Assembly (NCBI GenBank): GCA_017650105.1
Contig: JAGCFO010000005.1
Span: forward strand, 62,001-126,000
DNA: 64,000 bases
Direction of reading: 5' to 3'
DNA from: Bacteroidaceae bacterium
Lineage (GTDB): Bacteria > Bacteroidota > Bacteroidia > Bacteroidales > Bacteroidaceae
Under the pieces are notes generated by a model. The model was given only the letters and a program-made list of their open reading frames with translations, searched no databases and was not told where the DNA came from. Below, piece by piece: positions 63,862 through 64,000 of this stretch (positions are counted from its first letter, which is position 1; every line of letters starts with the position of its first letter). The position numbers were made by a program, and so were the translations under genes.

Positions 63862-64000
63862 ATGGGTTACAAAATCATCGACGTAGAAGGCATTGGTCCT
63901 GTTTACGCAGAGAAACTGAATGAAGCAGGCGTTAAGACCACCGAAGATTTACTGGAGAAGTGTGCAGCCAAGAAAGGCCGCGTAGCAATGGCTGAGGCAA
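63862..64000 (+). CDS. DUF4332-like helix-hairpin-helix protein, 5' part only
   Basis: The frame opens with ATG at 63862 and runs off the window. The visible 46 residues begin MGYKIIDVEGIGPVYAEKL and continue with helix-prone sequence. The pattern (I.GIGP.YA.KL..AGV.T..DLL) is that of a helix-hairpin-helix domain as in DUF4332 proteins, which may bind DNA or act as a scaffold. It has its own promoter. Confidence 0.8.
   Translation, partial: MGYKIIDVEGIGPVYAEKLNEAGVKTTEDLLEKCAAKKGRVAMAEA

Overview
The window reads as chromosomal DNA from a member of the Bacteroidales, most likely Prevotellaceae-like. Three kinds of evidence support this. Most promoters have the Bacteroidetes form TTTG-n19/20-TAnnTTTG. 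Many encoded families are typical of the group (DUF4837, DUF5107, DUF4922-SpoIID, Wzi, dockerin-tailed secreted proteins). The order rlmN / DUF4837 / pdxA / sigma-54 regulator / lptE / TPR protein / secG is one I associate with this order. No phage, IS transposase, CRISPR array or rRNA was seen. Genus-level placement is inference.

Layout. 1-12 kb (visibly GC-rich): tail of a secreted dockerin protein, a beta-carbonic anhydrase, a sugar transporter plus a giant DUF5107-TPR protein, an SDR, a Tat-exported phosphoesterase, and the glnS-TPR-DedA operon. 12-18 kb: an unusual leader RNA region, an aspartokinase-like protein with degenerate catalytic motifs, a secreted nuclease with dockerin, rpe and tRNA-His. 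18-27 kb: YhcH-GlgB-membrane protein operon, a MORN-repeat protein, and a PBP1A gene interrupted by an in-frame TAG, followed by an M16 peptidase homologue without its zinc motif. 27-40 kb: gdhA, then the polyamine genes. The set aguA, aguB, nspC, speA and carboxynorspermidine synthase forms a complete arginine-to-spermidine route (agmatine, N-carbamoylputrescine, putrescine, carboxyspermidine, spermidine). An ECF sigma / anti-sigma / lipoprotein module sits inside this block. 40-45 kb: a large CotH-type surface protein carrying dockerin and cohesin-like parts, with a companion protein. 45-53 kb: CPBP protease, PH-like protein, acyltransferase, SPFH protein with a ribbon-helix-helix partner, YrdC-family protein, Wzi, lipoprotein, epimerase and glycosyltransferase. 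53-60 kb: the secG-to-rlmN envelope/translation operon. 60-64 kb: a glycosyltransferase, a DUF4922-SpoIID fusion, and the start of a DUF4332-like protein.

Signals not explained by genes include: (i) a family of AT-rich intergenic repeats with a TCGCGA core and CCTTCTTCAT-type arms, at least six copies; (ii) a four-unit, 22-bp tandem array flanked by 8-bp direct repeats near 53.6 kb; (iii) a duplicated promoter 84 bp apart before speA, whose spacer is exactly complementary to the leader near the start codon; (iv) a short promoter-to-hairpin transcription unit before the aspartokinase-like gene. Coordinates come from reading the sequence directly; no database search was run.
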